The notes beneath the pieces were generated by a model. The model ran no database searches and had not been told where the DNA came from. It was given only the letters and a program-made list of their open reading frames with translations. From an uncultured Bacteroidales bacterium (GTDB lineage Bacteria; Bacteroidota; Bacteroidia; Bacteroidales; UBA932), in NCBI GenBank assembly GCA_947179325.1, contig CAMXAU010000004.1, forward strand, positions 1 to 64,000: a stretch of 64,000 nucleotides of DNA, written 5' to 3'. Each line of letters begins with the position of its first letter. The stretch's first letter is position 1. Positions 1 through 9,321 of the stretch are shown piece after piece. Made by a program: the position numbers and the translations under genes.

Positions 1-323
1 AAATATAGCAAAAAGCTGAGAGCAGAGCATCAAACCTGTTTGTATGCTTTGCCGAAGCACAGGCGTATATATATGCGAAGCATAAATATAGCAAAAAGCC
101 CCGGCTTCCCAAGCGAAACCATGAAAGCATCCATTTAGCAGGCATGGTATATTACATGCCAAAGAAAAGGCAAAAAAACAAATCGTCAGAAATCATGGCT
201 CAAAATCTTGTTTTTATATCAAATATTCCGAATTCAGGAACAATTCCGATTTATTTTGTTACCTTTACAAAAGATTGTTTAATAACAAACAATACAACAA
301 ATCAATAACCTAATTATTATTTT
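1..323. other. AT-rich intergenic leader upstream of susC
   Basis: No gene is visible. The 16-base string aaatatagcaaaaagc occurs at 1-16 and again at about 85-100. A small palindrome (GGCATG, 8-base loop, CATGCC) lies at 141-160. The last 80 bases before the susC start are very AT-rich. They hold a near match to the Bacteroidota -7 box (TAccTTTA near 260), but no convincing full promoter. Confidence 0.4.
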
Positions 324-3300
324 ATGTTAAAATCAACATTGTCATCAATGTTTAGTGGATTCTCGGCGCTCATTCTGAGTGTCGCACTATGCATTGCGAT
401 GCCTTCTCTGGCGTTAGCCCAGAATGCGGGGGGGGCAAAGGTGAGGTCCGTGGTACGATAACTGATGATGCCGGCCCTGTAATCGGTGCATCCGTTATGG
501 TTAAAGGCACCACGAACGGTAATACCACAGATCTGGACGGAGTATTTACTCTTGGAGGTTTGAAATCCAACGATGTGCTTGTCGTTTCCATGATCGGGTA
601 TGAAACACAGGAAATCGTTTATACCGGACAGACAAATCTGGAAATTTTCCTCCAGATGTCAAATGAGTATCTGGATGGAGTTGTCGTAACGGCTCTCGGT
701 ATCAAACGTTCTGAAAAAGCTCTGAGCTATAACGTCCAGCAGGTCAAGGCAGATGCGATCATGAACGTCAGAGATGCCAACTTCATTTCATCTCTTAACG
801 GAAAGGTCGCCGGTGTCACCATCAATTCCGCAACTTCCGCCGGAGGTGCTTCCCGTGTCGTCATGCGCGGTGTGAAATCCATCAAATCTTCAAACCTTGC
901 ACTGTATGTAATTGACGGTATTCCTATGTATAACGGCCTCGAAGGAGGCGACGGGGCCAGCGTATTTTCGTCACAGCCTGGAACTGACGGCGTAGCCGAC
1001 ATAAACCCTGACGACATAGAATCCATCACTATGCTTACCGGCCCTTCAGCCGCTGCACTTTACGGTAATGCAGCTGCAGCCGGTGTCGTCCTGATCACGA
1101 CAAAGAAAGGCAAGGCGGGAAAAGTACAGCTTACATACTCGAACAACACCACCTTTTCAACAGCCTACATGATGCCGCAGACACAGAGCCGCTACGGCAA
1201 CCTGCCAAACGTACTGAACAGCTGGGGTGATCCGGTAGAAAGCAGCTATGACCCACGCGACTTCTTCCGTACAGGTGTGAATGAAATGAACACATTGTCG
1301 CTCACAGCAGGAAATGACAGGAACCAGACATACATTTCCGCTGCAAGCACCAATACTACCAACATTCTTCCTAACAGCGGTTACTCCCGCTATAACTTCA
1401 CGCTCCGCAACACGACATCGTTCCTGAAAGACAAGATGACCCTCGACATAGGAGCCAATTATATTCTCCAGAACGACAAGAACATGATGGCACAGGGTTT
1501 CTATTACAACCCGCTTCCTGCCCTCTACCGTTTCCCGCGCAGCGAGAATTTCGATGACGTACGCCTATACGAGCGTTACAACCCTCTATACGGAATCAAC
1601 GAAGAATTCTGGCCATACGGCGGCAAATCCGAGGGACTTGCAAACCCTTATTGGATCCAGAACCGCCAGGTACGTGAGAACAAAAAGACACGTTATATGA
1701 TCAGCGCGTCTCTCAAATATCAGATTCTTGACTGGCTTGATATAGCGGGACGTGTAAAAGTCGACAATTACAGCAACAGATTCACCCGCAAGGAACATGC
1801 GAACACAGGTGACCCGTCCCTCGGAGCAGGCAAAGGCGGATATATGGACTTGAAATCCGACTCCAAGAACACATACGCTGACGTAATCGCCACAGTCAAC
1901 AAGGTTTGGGAAGACGTATCACTGCATATCAACGCCGGTGCTTCCATCAATGACAGCAGTTACGAAGACATCGGTTATGAAGGAGGTCTCAGGGAATACA
2001 ACTTCTTTGCAGTGCACAATATAGATTTCAACAAATCGTGGAAAGCAAAACAGAGCGGATGGCACGATCAGGCACAGGCTATCTTCGCTTCTGCCGAAAT
2101 AGGCTACAAAGACATGCTCTACCTTACTATTACAGGCCGCAATGACTGGGATTCAAGACTGGCCTATTCCAGATACAAGTCATTCTTCTATCCGTCCGTC
2201 GGACTTTCTGCCGTAATCTCCAATATGTTCAACGCACCGAAATGGCTGTCACTACTTAAGGTCCGTGCTTCTTATACGGAGGTGGGTAATCCATACGACA
2301 GATTCATGACCACAATCACATATCCTTACAACGAGCAGAGCGCATCATGGTCCACATCAACGGTATATCCAAACTTGGATCTGAAGCCTGAGAGGACCAA
2401 GTCATGGGAAGTCGGAGTCGATGCCAACTTCTTCAATTCACTGAGCATGGCGCTGACATATTACCGTTCAAACACCTTCAACCAGACATTCGACGCTACA
2501 TTGCCGCAGTCCTCAGGATATACGAGCATTCCTATCCAGAGCGGAAACATCCTCAATGAAGGTGTAGAAATGGCTCTCGGCTATGACAATACATGGGGAG
2601 ATTTTTCTTTCGGGGCACATTACACCCTGACATGGAACCGCAACGAGGTCATCAGGCTTGCAGACGGTGTCATCAACCCGTATACCAACGAGCCTATCGA
2701 CATGAAAGAGCTCTCGGTCTGCAGCTATGGTCCTCTTGACGCACAGCTTATTCTCAAGCCAGGCGGCTCCATGGGAGACGTCTATGCCTACAAGTTCCTT
2801 GCAAGAGACAAGAACGGCTACATCGCCAATGACCTGAAGACCGAGACCGTAGGCACAGACGACAAAGTCTTCCTCGGCTCAATTCTTCCTAAAAGCAACA
2901 TGGGACTCACTCTCAACGCAGGATGGAAAGGCCTGAATCTCGGTGTGACATTCAATGCACGTCTCGGAGGCATTGCAATGAGCGCCACCCAGTCACTGCT
3001 GAATGCTTCCGGCGTAAGTGAAGAAAGTGCCGTCGCACGCGACAATGGCGGCATTCCGATCAATGGATTCATGGCTGATGCCCAGAAATATTATGAGACA
3101 ATCAACGGTGCCGCATATTATTACACATACAGCGCAACCAATGTGCGCCTCGGAGAAGTGGCCCTTAATTATACATTCCCTCGCAAATGGTTCAAAGACA
3201 AGATGGGCCTGACTCTCGGTCTGGTCGGAAAGAATCTTGCCATGATTTATTGCAAGGCTCCATTCGACCCTGAACTGACTACAGCAGCCGGTTCAAACTA

Positions 3301-3373
3301 TTACCAAGGTTTTGATGCCTATATGCTTCCAAGCACAAGGAACTGGGGATTTAATGTAAAATTACAATTCTAA
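324..3373 (+). CDS. SusC-like TonB-dependent outer membrane transporter, reading frame broken at a G8 tract
   Basis: This is a SusC/RagA-type TonB-dependent transporter, which imports glycans across the outer membrane together with its SusD partner. ATG 324 opens a clear signal peptide (MLKSTLSS... ending SLALAQNAGG) in one frame. The mature protein (carboxypeptidase-like regulatory domain, plug with VVVTALGIKRSEKALSYN, then the barrel ending NVKLQF) continues in another frame to 3373. The switch falls at eight Gs (428-435); nine or six Gs would join the two frames into one protein of about 1016 residues. An internal ATG at 389 opens the long frame but lacks a signal peptide, so 324 is the likely native start. 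The susD gene follows after 12 bases. The break may be phase variation or a homopolymer sequencing error. Confidence 0.88.
428..435 (+). repeat. G8 homopolymer at the susC signal peptide junction
   Basis: Eight consecutive Gs lie just after the predicted signal peptide cleavage region. With G8 the signal-peptide frame ends at a TAA about 26 bases later. Adding one G or removing two restores a full-length SusC. The position, at the start of a surface protein gene, is typical of contingency loci. Confidence 0.85.
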
Positions 3374-3385
3374 ATTTTTAAGAAA

Positions 3386-4933
3386 ATGAAAAAGATTACA
3401 AAATACATATCTCTTGTACTGGTGCTTTCGTTATTGTCTGGATGTATCGGAAAGTTCGAAGAATATAATAAGAATCCGTACGAGCCTTCTAAGGTGGCTC
3501 CTTATTCCCTCCTTTCCGAGATGTGGAAAATCTATGCGAATGCACAGCAGAATGCCTGCCAGTACAATAATACAATGTGGGCGTCATTCAGCGGAGTAGT
3601 TTGCGAGACTGGAGCATGGGGTGGAAGAGGTTTCTATTATTATAGCGCACCGGACGGCTTTAATGACGGTTCATGGGGAGACAACTTTACAAAGGTTTCC
3701 AACAACTTGTACCAGATTGAGGCGATGACACAAAAAGAGGGCGTGGTCTATGCCTTGGCCGAATTGGTCAAAGTATATTCCGCCCAAGTGCTTCTGTCAC
3801 TTTACGGACCTATTCCCTACTCACAGGCGACCCAGGGAGCAACGAAGATTGCTTATGACAATGAGGAAACTGCATGGCATGCGGCTTTCGACGACCTTGA
3901 TGATGTCATCGCCAAGCTTTCCCTTGCAAACGGCATCGAGGCTGACCTGAAAGACATTGACCAGTTTTTCGGCGGAGATTGCGCAAAATGGCTGAAATTC
4001 GCCAACACATTGAAACTGAGAATGGCAATCAGAATTTCAGGGAAAGATCCTGAATTTGCAAGGAAAAAGGCAGAAGAAGCCGTCACTTCCGGAGTTATGG
4101 AAAGCAAGGGCGACAGCTGCTGGGACACAACCAACAGCGGTGAGCCTAACGGATACAAAGTCGTAGGAGGATGGGGCGAAGTACGCGCCAATGCATGCAT
4201 CATTTCCTGTATGAACGGCTACGAAGACCCTCGCCGTCCGAAATATTTTACTGAGCAGTCTGCACAGCCAGGCGGCGGTTATGTCGGAGTAAGACACGGT
4301 GGAATCTCTCAGAGCTACCATAGCACTTGCGTAAACTACAGCAATCTTTTGTGTGCCATTGACGAGACTGCACCTACCGTGGTGATGTATGCGGCCGAGG
4401 CAGCTTTCCTTCGTGCTGAAGGTGCTTTGAAAGGCTGGAATATGGGAGGCACAGCCCAGGAGTTCTATGAAAAAGGCATAAGGCTTTCATTCGAGGAATT
4501 CAACGTCTCAGGCGTAGAGGAATATCTTGCCGACAACACATCAAAACCAGCAGCTTATACTGACAATCTGCAGCCGGCTGCCGGCTCGACAGGCAACAAC
4601 TGCCCGGCAATGTCTGACATTACCATCCAATGGAGCGATGACGGCCGTGAACTTGAGAGAATCCTTACCCAGAAGTGGATTGCCCTTTATCTTGACCCTC
4701 TGAACGGCTGGTCAGACCAGAGGCGCACAGGATATCCAAAGATTTTCCAGTCAAGCAAAAGTGATGATTCAAGTGTAACCGTCACACGCGGACAGCGCAG
4801 ACTCCGCTTCCCGCAGAGCGAATATCAGAACAACCCTGAAAATGTCAATGCGGCAGTAGCTTATCTGAGTAACGGCAAGGATACAAACGGCACAGATCTT
4901 TGGTGGGCACAGAAATCCAACGGAAGTTACTAA
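3386..4933 (+). CDS. SusD-like glycan-binding lipoprotein
   Basis: A SusD/RagB-family surface lipoprotein that captures oligosaccharide and closes over the SusC pore. The N-terminus MKKITKYISLVLVLSLLSGC is a lipoprotein signal with lipobox LSGC. The length of 515 residues, the N-terminal YNKNPYEP segment and the C-terminal region with RRTGYPKIF and RLRFPQSEYQNNPENV are typical of the SusD-like_2 branch. The gene starts 12 bases after susC ends and is followed by the GH18 gene, so it belongs to the same operon. Confidence 0.92.
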   Translation: MKKITKYISLVLVLSLLSGCIGKFEEYNKNPYEPSKVAPYSLLSEMWKIYANAQQNACQYNNTMWASFSGVVCETGAWGGRGFYYYSAPDGFNDGSWGDNFTKVSNNLYQIEAMTQKEGVVYALAELVKVYSAQVLLSLYGPIPYSQATQGATKIAYDNEETAWHAAFDDLDDVIAKLSLANGIEADLKDIDQFFGGDCAKWLKFANTLKLRMAIRISGKDPEFARKKAEEAVTSGVMESKGDSCWDTTNSGEPNGYKVVGGWGEVRANACIISCMNGYEDPRRPKYFTEQSAQPGGGYVGVRHGGISQSYHSTCVNYSNLLCAIDETAPTVVMYAAEAAFLRAEGALKGWNMGGTAQEFYEKGIRLSFEEFNVSGVEEYLADNTSKPAAYTDNLQPAAGSTGNNCPAMSDITIQWSDDGRELERILTQKWIALYLDPLNGWSDQRRTGYPKIFQSSKSDDSSVTVTRGQRRLRFPQSEYQNNPENVNAAVAYLSNGKDTNGTDLWWAQKSNGSY

Positions 4934-4987
4934 CAACTGATAACAAATGGCTTATCGTTCATTGAAACTCAGTATAATAAACATTTT

Positions 4988-6085
4988 ATGAAAAAGAAAA
5001 TTACATATATCATGTTTTCAGCCTTTGCAATTTTGTCAATGGCAAGTTGCAACAAATGGCTAACTCCGGAACCATTGTTCAAGGAACCGGAAAACATACA
5101 TGGTGAAGATTACTACGCCGCACTTCGCGCGTACAAGTCTTCTGAGCATGTCAAGTGTTTCGGATGGTACAGCAGCTGGACTGCCGTCGGCAATGACATG
5201 AAGAACTATCTCATAGGACTTCCTGACTCCATGGACATCGTCTCACACTGGCTGCCTGTGGAATCTTATGCACAGCCTCTTAGCGAAAATCAGAAGAAAG
5301 ACCTGAAAGCAGTCCAGGAAAAGGGCACTAAAGTCTTGTTCTGTCTTTTCTTCAAGGATCTTGGCTTCAGGATGACACCTGGCCTTGAAACAGCGGAAAA
5401 CAGCAATCCGAGTGAAACATACAAACAGCTTATGCGAGAGACATGGGGCTGGTACGAGCGAAGCTATGACGGAAGCGAAGCTGCGGATGAGGCAATCCGG
5501 AAATACGCCAGGGCCTTGAAAGACTATGCGATAGAGAACGGCTATGACGGAATAGATTTCGACTATGAGGTCAACTATGGAGAAAGAGGCAACTTGGTTG
5601 AGAACACCACGGCACTTCACGTATTGCTCACAGAACTGTCAAAATACATGGGGCCGAAGTCCGGCAGTGGCCTGATATTGGCTGTGGACGGCGAGCCTCA
5701 GACTCTTGCAGCCGAGAGCGGACCGCTTCTTGACTATTACATAATCCAGGCATATCGTTGTCCCGGGGATTCCGATCTTGACAGACGTTTCAGCGGCCTG
5801 TTCAACAAATTCAGCAGCGTAGAAGACGAAGCGACCGTATTGAAGAAATTGTTCTGGACGGAAGATTTCGAAAGCATACAGGACGGAAGAAAAGACTTCA
5901 CTTACCGTGACGGAACGCAAACCCCATATTCTATCGAGGGCATGTCCAGATACTACAGAGACATTGACGGCCAGCAGGTTAAGATCGGCGGCTTCGGAGC
6001 ATACCGTTTCGACATCATCGGCTCAATTGACGAATATGCCTTGATGCGCAGAATGATCCAGGGTGTCAATCCGGCTAACAACTAA
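4988..6085 (+). CDS. GH18 endo-beta-N-acetylglucosaminidase-like lipoprotein
   Basis: A glycoside hydrolase family 18 lipoprotein of 365 residues (lipobox MASC, Cys21). It carries the family signature DxxDxDxE as DGIDFDYE at residues 187-194, with Glu194 the expected acid/base catalyst. Family members of this size in SusCD loci (EndoF/EndoT type) cleave the chitobiose core of N-glycans and release the glycan at the cell surface. The QAYR segment near residue 255 fits the barrel strand after the catalytic one. The position between susD and a DUF1735/LamG lipoprotein matches characterized N-glycan loci. High-mannose specificity is an inference from that context only. Confidence 0.88.
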   Translation: MKKKITYIMFSAFAILSMASCNKWLTPEPLFKEPENIHGEDYYAALRAYKSSEHVKCFGWYSSWTAVGNDMKNYLIGLPDSMDIVSHWLPVESYAQPLSENQKKDLKAVQEKGTKVLFCLFFKDLGFRMTPGLETAENSNPSETYKQLMRETWGWYERSYDGSEAADEAIRKYARALKDYAIENGYDGIDFDYEVNYGERGNLVENTTALHVLLTELSKYMGPKSGSGLILAVDGEPQTLAAESGPLLDYYIIQAYRCPGDSDLDRRFSGLFNKFSSVEDEATVLKKLFWTEDFESIQDGRKDFTYRDGTQTPYSIEGMSRYYRDIDGQQVKIGGFGAYRFDIIGSIDEYALMRRMIQGVNPANN

Positions 6086-6097
6086 ACATTGAATTAT

Positions 6098-7327
6098 ATG
6101 AAAATTAAAACAATACTTGGCTTTATGGCAATCGGAGCATTGGTCCTTACATCTTGCAATGATGAGGTGAATCCTCCGTTTGAAAATGGGCTCTATCTGG
6201 CTGAAGCAACTTCAAACAAGACTTTCTCACAGCAGACAGAGAGTATTACAATGGGACTTGACCCAATTCAAAAGACTTTGACGGCAAAGTTGGCAAAAGC
6301 AGTTTCCGAGGATGTGAAAGTTACTTTTGAATTGGACGAATCACTTATTGAACAGTACAACAGCAAGAACGGAACTTCTTACCAGCTGATTCCTTCCGGA
6401 TCTCTTGACTTCGATGAAGGCAAAGAAATAATCATTCCTGCCGGCAAGGTAGCTTCAGAATCGGAAGTATTCACCATAACGTACACAAAGAGTCCCAATG
6501 CTGAGGTATATGCCATACCTTTCAGAATGAGATATGTGTCCGGTCCTGTGGATATCGTAGGAAATTCGGATCATATCCTCTATCTCCTTGCCGCGCCGAA
6601 CATCCAGAAATCCATCATAGTTCACAGAGGGAATGAGACAAGTTTTCAAATTCCTGAAGTCACTGCAAATGAATTTACAATCGAGTTTTGGGTGAAAGTG
6701 AACAACAAGACAGGTTGGGTTCCTTCTGAATCAGAGCCTTGGTTCGGCTTCGGCAAAGGAAACGACCCGAGCAAGTCCAAAAGACAGAGGATTTTCGGAG
6801 ACAACTGCGGCCCGATTACAGTAGGTGATGTTCTTCTTCGCTGGTGGGCAGACGGTGCTTCCGGAATCGGCCCGACTCTGCAGTTCCAGACAAGCAAGGG
6901 TTATTTTGACTCAAACGAATGGTGGGAAGCTGATACATGGTATCATATCGCCTATACTTGGGACGGCAAGACTGCTAGGCTGTACAAAGACGGAGTTCAA
7001 GACCGCGAAAACGGTCAGGAAGGTCCTTTCGTATTTAAAAATGTGAATTTGTTCAACATGTCCGGCTCTGGCTCACAGGCATGGCAAATGGAAATGGAGA
7101 TGGCTCAGATCCGTATATGGACCAAGTGCCAGACTCCTTCAGGAATTATTGACGGAATGTCACGGGCCATCCCGTCTGACGCTGATGGCCTGTATGCTTA
7201 TTGGCCATGCGATGAAGGAGAAGGAAACGTATTGAAAGGAAGCGGACAAGCTGCCATAGATGTTACTGTCAGAGGTACTGCACAGTGGAGTGAGGAAATG
7301 TACGACTTCTCCAATCCGAACAAATAA
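6098..7327 (+). CDS. DUF1735 / LamG-like surface glycan-binding lipoprotein
   Basis: A lipoprotein (MKIKTILGFMAIGALVLTSC) with an N-terminal DUF1735 domain, the BT_3987-type domain found beside GH18 enzymes, at roughly residues 30-160. A concanavalin/LamG-3-like domain follows at about 175-400 (FTIEFWVKVN, WYHIAYTWDG, AQIRIWTK, YWPCDEGEGN). It is expected to act as a surface glycan-binding protein that helps the SusCD pair. ATG 6098 is preferred over TTG 6089 because it opens directly into the signal peptide. It is the last gene of the operon, 12 bases after the GH18 gene and followed by a terminator-like hairpin. Confidence 0.85.
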   Translation: MKIKTILGFMAIGALVLTSCNDEVNPPFENGLYLAEATSNKTFSQQTESITMGLDPIQKTLTAKLAKAVSEDVKVTFELDESLIEQYNSKNGTSYQLIPSGSLDFDEGKEIIIPAGKVASESEVFTITYTKSPNAEVYAIPFRMRYVSGPVDIVGNSDHILYLLAAPNIQKSIIVHRGNETSFQIPEVTANEFTIEFWVKVNNKTGWVPSESEPWFGFGKGNDPSKSKRQRIFGDNCGPITVGDVLLRWWADGASGIGPTLQFQTSKGYFDSNEWWEADTWYHIAYTWDGKTARLYKDGVQDRENGQEGPFVFKNVNLFNMSGSGSQAWQMEMEMAQIRIWTKCQTPSGIIDGMSRAIPSDADGLYAYWPCDEGEGNVLKGSGQAAIDVTVRGTAQWSEEMYDFSNPNK

Positions 7328-7390
7328 ACAAGGACTCTTTGAGATTTGAAAATTTGGTGACAAGGTTGAGTTGACCGCACCGAAAACGAG

Positions 7391-7448
7391 AAAAGAGAGG
7401 GTGGCTAAAAAGTCTGACGACAGATTAGTCACCCTCTTTAATTTTGTT
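7391..7448 (+). terminator. Rho-independent terminator after the N-glycan-type PUL
   Basis: An imperfect inverted repeat (left arm aaagagagggtggcta, right arm tagtcaccctcttta) is followed by a T-rich run. It lies about 65 bases after the DUF1735/LamG stop codon. Confidence 0.7.
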
Positions 7449-7519
7449 ATTCATGGCGGCAAACTCTTTTTACAGGACAGTCCCGTAGAGTCATTGCAGT
7501 TCATTCCCGCCACACAGGT

Positions 7520-7876
7520 CACGGGAGCACGGACAGGATTTACAAAACGCAGGCAACCAATATGTTGAGATTTCACAGTATGCGCGTTGGGGCAATTGGC
7601 AGGACAACGCGCACGGACATAATTCACAAAACACTGACAATCAACACATTAAAATTTCACGGTGTGCGCGTTGGAACACTTGGCTGGACAACGAGCACGG
7701 GCAGAATTCACAAAGCATTGGCAAACAACACATTGAAATTTCACGGTGTGCGCGTTGGGGCAATTGGCTGGACAACGCGCACGGACGGGATCCACAAAGT
7801 ATTGGCAACCAACATGTTGAGATTTCAAGGTGTGCGCGTTGGGGCATTAGACAGGGCAACACACCGCTGTTCGTAA
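7520..7876. repeat. 84-bp imperfect tandem repeat array with an internal palindrome in most units
   Basis: Units begin at 7567, 7651, 7735 and 7819 (exact 84-base period; the last is partial), with a degenerate half unit before the first. Most contain an inverted repeat such as TGCGCGTTG...CAACGCGCA (7581-7589 with 7605-7613 in unit 1). Because 84 is a multiple of three, both strands show open repeated frames. No start signal, signal peptide or family is recognizable, so coding is doubtful. Confidence 0.85.
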
Positions 7877-7997
7877 ACCACTGACGCTCAAGTATATCCT
7901 ATAAACCACTGCCCCAAATCCATACATAGCCGCAGAATTTTGCAGGTGGTCCGGAACCATCATAAGACCGAATTAAAAAGTTCAGAAAACCAAGACA

Positions 7998-8564
7998 TCA
8001 TAAAACGCCTTGTGTGCAAAAAATTATCAGAAGATAAAGATTGGACTTGATGAATTTCAGTGCCAGGGATATATTTTTCTCAACGGCCTTGACGGAGATG
8101 CTCATTCTCTGTGCAATCTCCTTGTATGTCAAGCCTTCAGCACGGCTGAGCATAAAAGCCTCACGTTGGCGCGACGGCAAGCAGTCCACAAGCTGGCTGA
8201 TATATGATTCAAGGCTTCTTGCCTCTATTGCAGAAGATGTATCTGCCGAGCTATACTCAGCCGACAATTCCTCCGCTCTTTTAACGGCATCAAGATTGAG
8301 AGACTTATGATATGTGTTGAAGGTAAGATTACGGGTTATGATAAACAGCAGGCCATTGAGGGACCTTTCTTCGTCAAGGCTGTCCCTTATCTCCCAGATT
8401 ATAAGAAAGACCTGCTGCGTAAGGTCCTCCTGCTCAGCTTAGTCATGAATGAAAAGCCTGGCGTAATGATAGACCTTAGCCCAATACCTGCGGTACAGCC
8501 TCTCAAATGCCTTTTCATCACCCATCTTCAGAAGCAAGATGTCTGCCTGCTCTTTATCTTCCAT
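7998..8564 (-). pseudogene. ECF-type RNA polymerase sigma factor with one premature stop
   Basis: Read on the minus strand from ATG 8564, this gives a standard Bacteroidota ECF sigma-70 factor of about 188 codons. Region 2 is near the start (MGDEKAFERLYRRYWAKVY and DLTQQVFLIIWEIRDSL). Region 4 is at the end (LPSRQREAFMLSRAEGLTYK and EIAQRMSISVKAVEKNI). The only defect is an in-frame TAA (plus-strand 8439-8441) after FIHD, in the middle of region 2, where relatives have an ordinary codon before the acidic AEQEDL segment. No anti-sigma FecR gene is adjacent. It may once have regulated a nearby surface locus. A sequencing error cannot be excluded. Confidence 0.8.
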
Positions 8565-8745
8565 AGCCCATAAACACTTAATGCTGAAACGGTGCTAAGG
8601 TAGCAATTTTTGAGGAATCTCCCAAGTGTCCCATTCGCGGGCGAGGCGGGCATGATAGTATAGAAAACAAGCGCATTTGTCTGAGACCTGCAATAGCCAT
8701 CAGCAACATTTTATTTATAATATGTACTGATTTGAATTATTCATA

Positions 8746-8753
8746 TAACTTTG
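8746..8753 (+). promoter_or_regulatory. Bacteroidota -7 element (TAACTTTG)
   Basis: A perfect TAnnTTTG match 57 bases before the lipoprotein start at 8811. No well-spaced -33 TTTG is visible, so confidence is moderate. Confidence 0.45.
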
Positions 8754-8810
8754 AGTTAAATACTAGAACCACACAGAAAGCAGTAAATCCATAATAACCA
8801 CATATTCATT

Positions 8811-9215
8811 ATGGAATACATAAAAATATTGATATTTGTCACAGCAATTTTTCTGACGTGCGCCTGCCCGAAAGGTCCGAATGATCATATCTATATAGAA
8901 AGAGATGATGTTACATTTGAGAAAGAGGGTGGTGAGATTTTTATTGCTGCGGGAGAGTTTCATTTAGTAGCCTTAGCATTTCATTCCAATAAGCCTAATG
9001 AAGGCATTTATGTTGAAGAAAACTGGATTAAATTTGACGGTCACGAACTTTACCTGCAACACGACTGGATTGAAGTCAGAAAATTTTGCGACAAAGACGG
9101 GCTACACTACCTTAAGATTATTGCGAACCGGAATGACACCGGGACAATGAGAGGATGCACTATAACCATAGCAGAAGGAGATGTTGCTGCCGGAATCATA
9201 GTAAGACAGAATTAA
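8811..9215 (+). CDS. Small BACON-like secreted lipoprotein of unknown function
   Basis: A 134-residue protein with an N-terminal hydrophobic signal and possible lipobox (LTCAC). The body resembles a single BACON-type immunoglobulin-like domain: VTFEKEGGEIFIAAG near the start, WI and W-containing strands, and a final segment NDTGTMRGCTITIAEGDVAA then GIIVRQN. BACON domains are thought to bind carbohydrate or mucin, but function here is unproven. The gene stands alone between the broken sigma gene and rnz. A 34-base copy of the rnz 3' end lies upstream of it, so the gene sits in a segment bounded by direct repeats. Confidence 0.6.
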   Translation: MEYIKILIFVTAIFLTCACPKGPNDHIYIERDDVTFEKEGGEIFIAAGEFHLVALAFHSNKPNEGIYVEENWIKFDGHELYLQHDWIEVRKFCDKDGLHYLKIIANRNDTGTMRGCTITIAEGDVAAGIIVRQN

Positions 9216-9224
9216 AGAAAAGCA

Positions 9225-9268
9225 GGAGGGTGGTAAAAGTAAATTCTTACTCACCCTCCATCATTTTT
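9225..9268. terminator. Terminator hairpin between the lipoprotein gene and rnz
   Basis: GGAGGGTG and CACCCTCC arms (9225-9232 and 9252-9259), with inner pairing of agtaa/ttact, followed by a T run on the plus strand. It sits ten bases after the lipoprotein stop and 54 bases from the rnz 3' end. Confidence 0.75.
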
Positions 9269-9321
9269 CTTTGAAAAAAATGCTCCTCTATTATTACCTG
9301 ATACTGGACTCAGCGGCATCA

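Noticed and set aside
7562..7876. A 104-residue repeat protein across the 84-bp units
   Set aside because: The frame is open only because the period is a multiple of three. Another strand is also open, and there is no ribosome site, signal or family match.
7520..7876. CRISPR array
   Set aside because: Units are 84 bases long and repeat throughout, with no unique spacers and no cas genes nearby.
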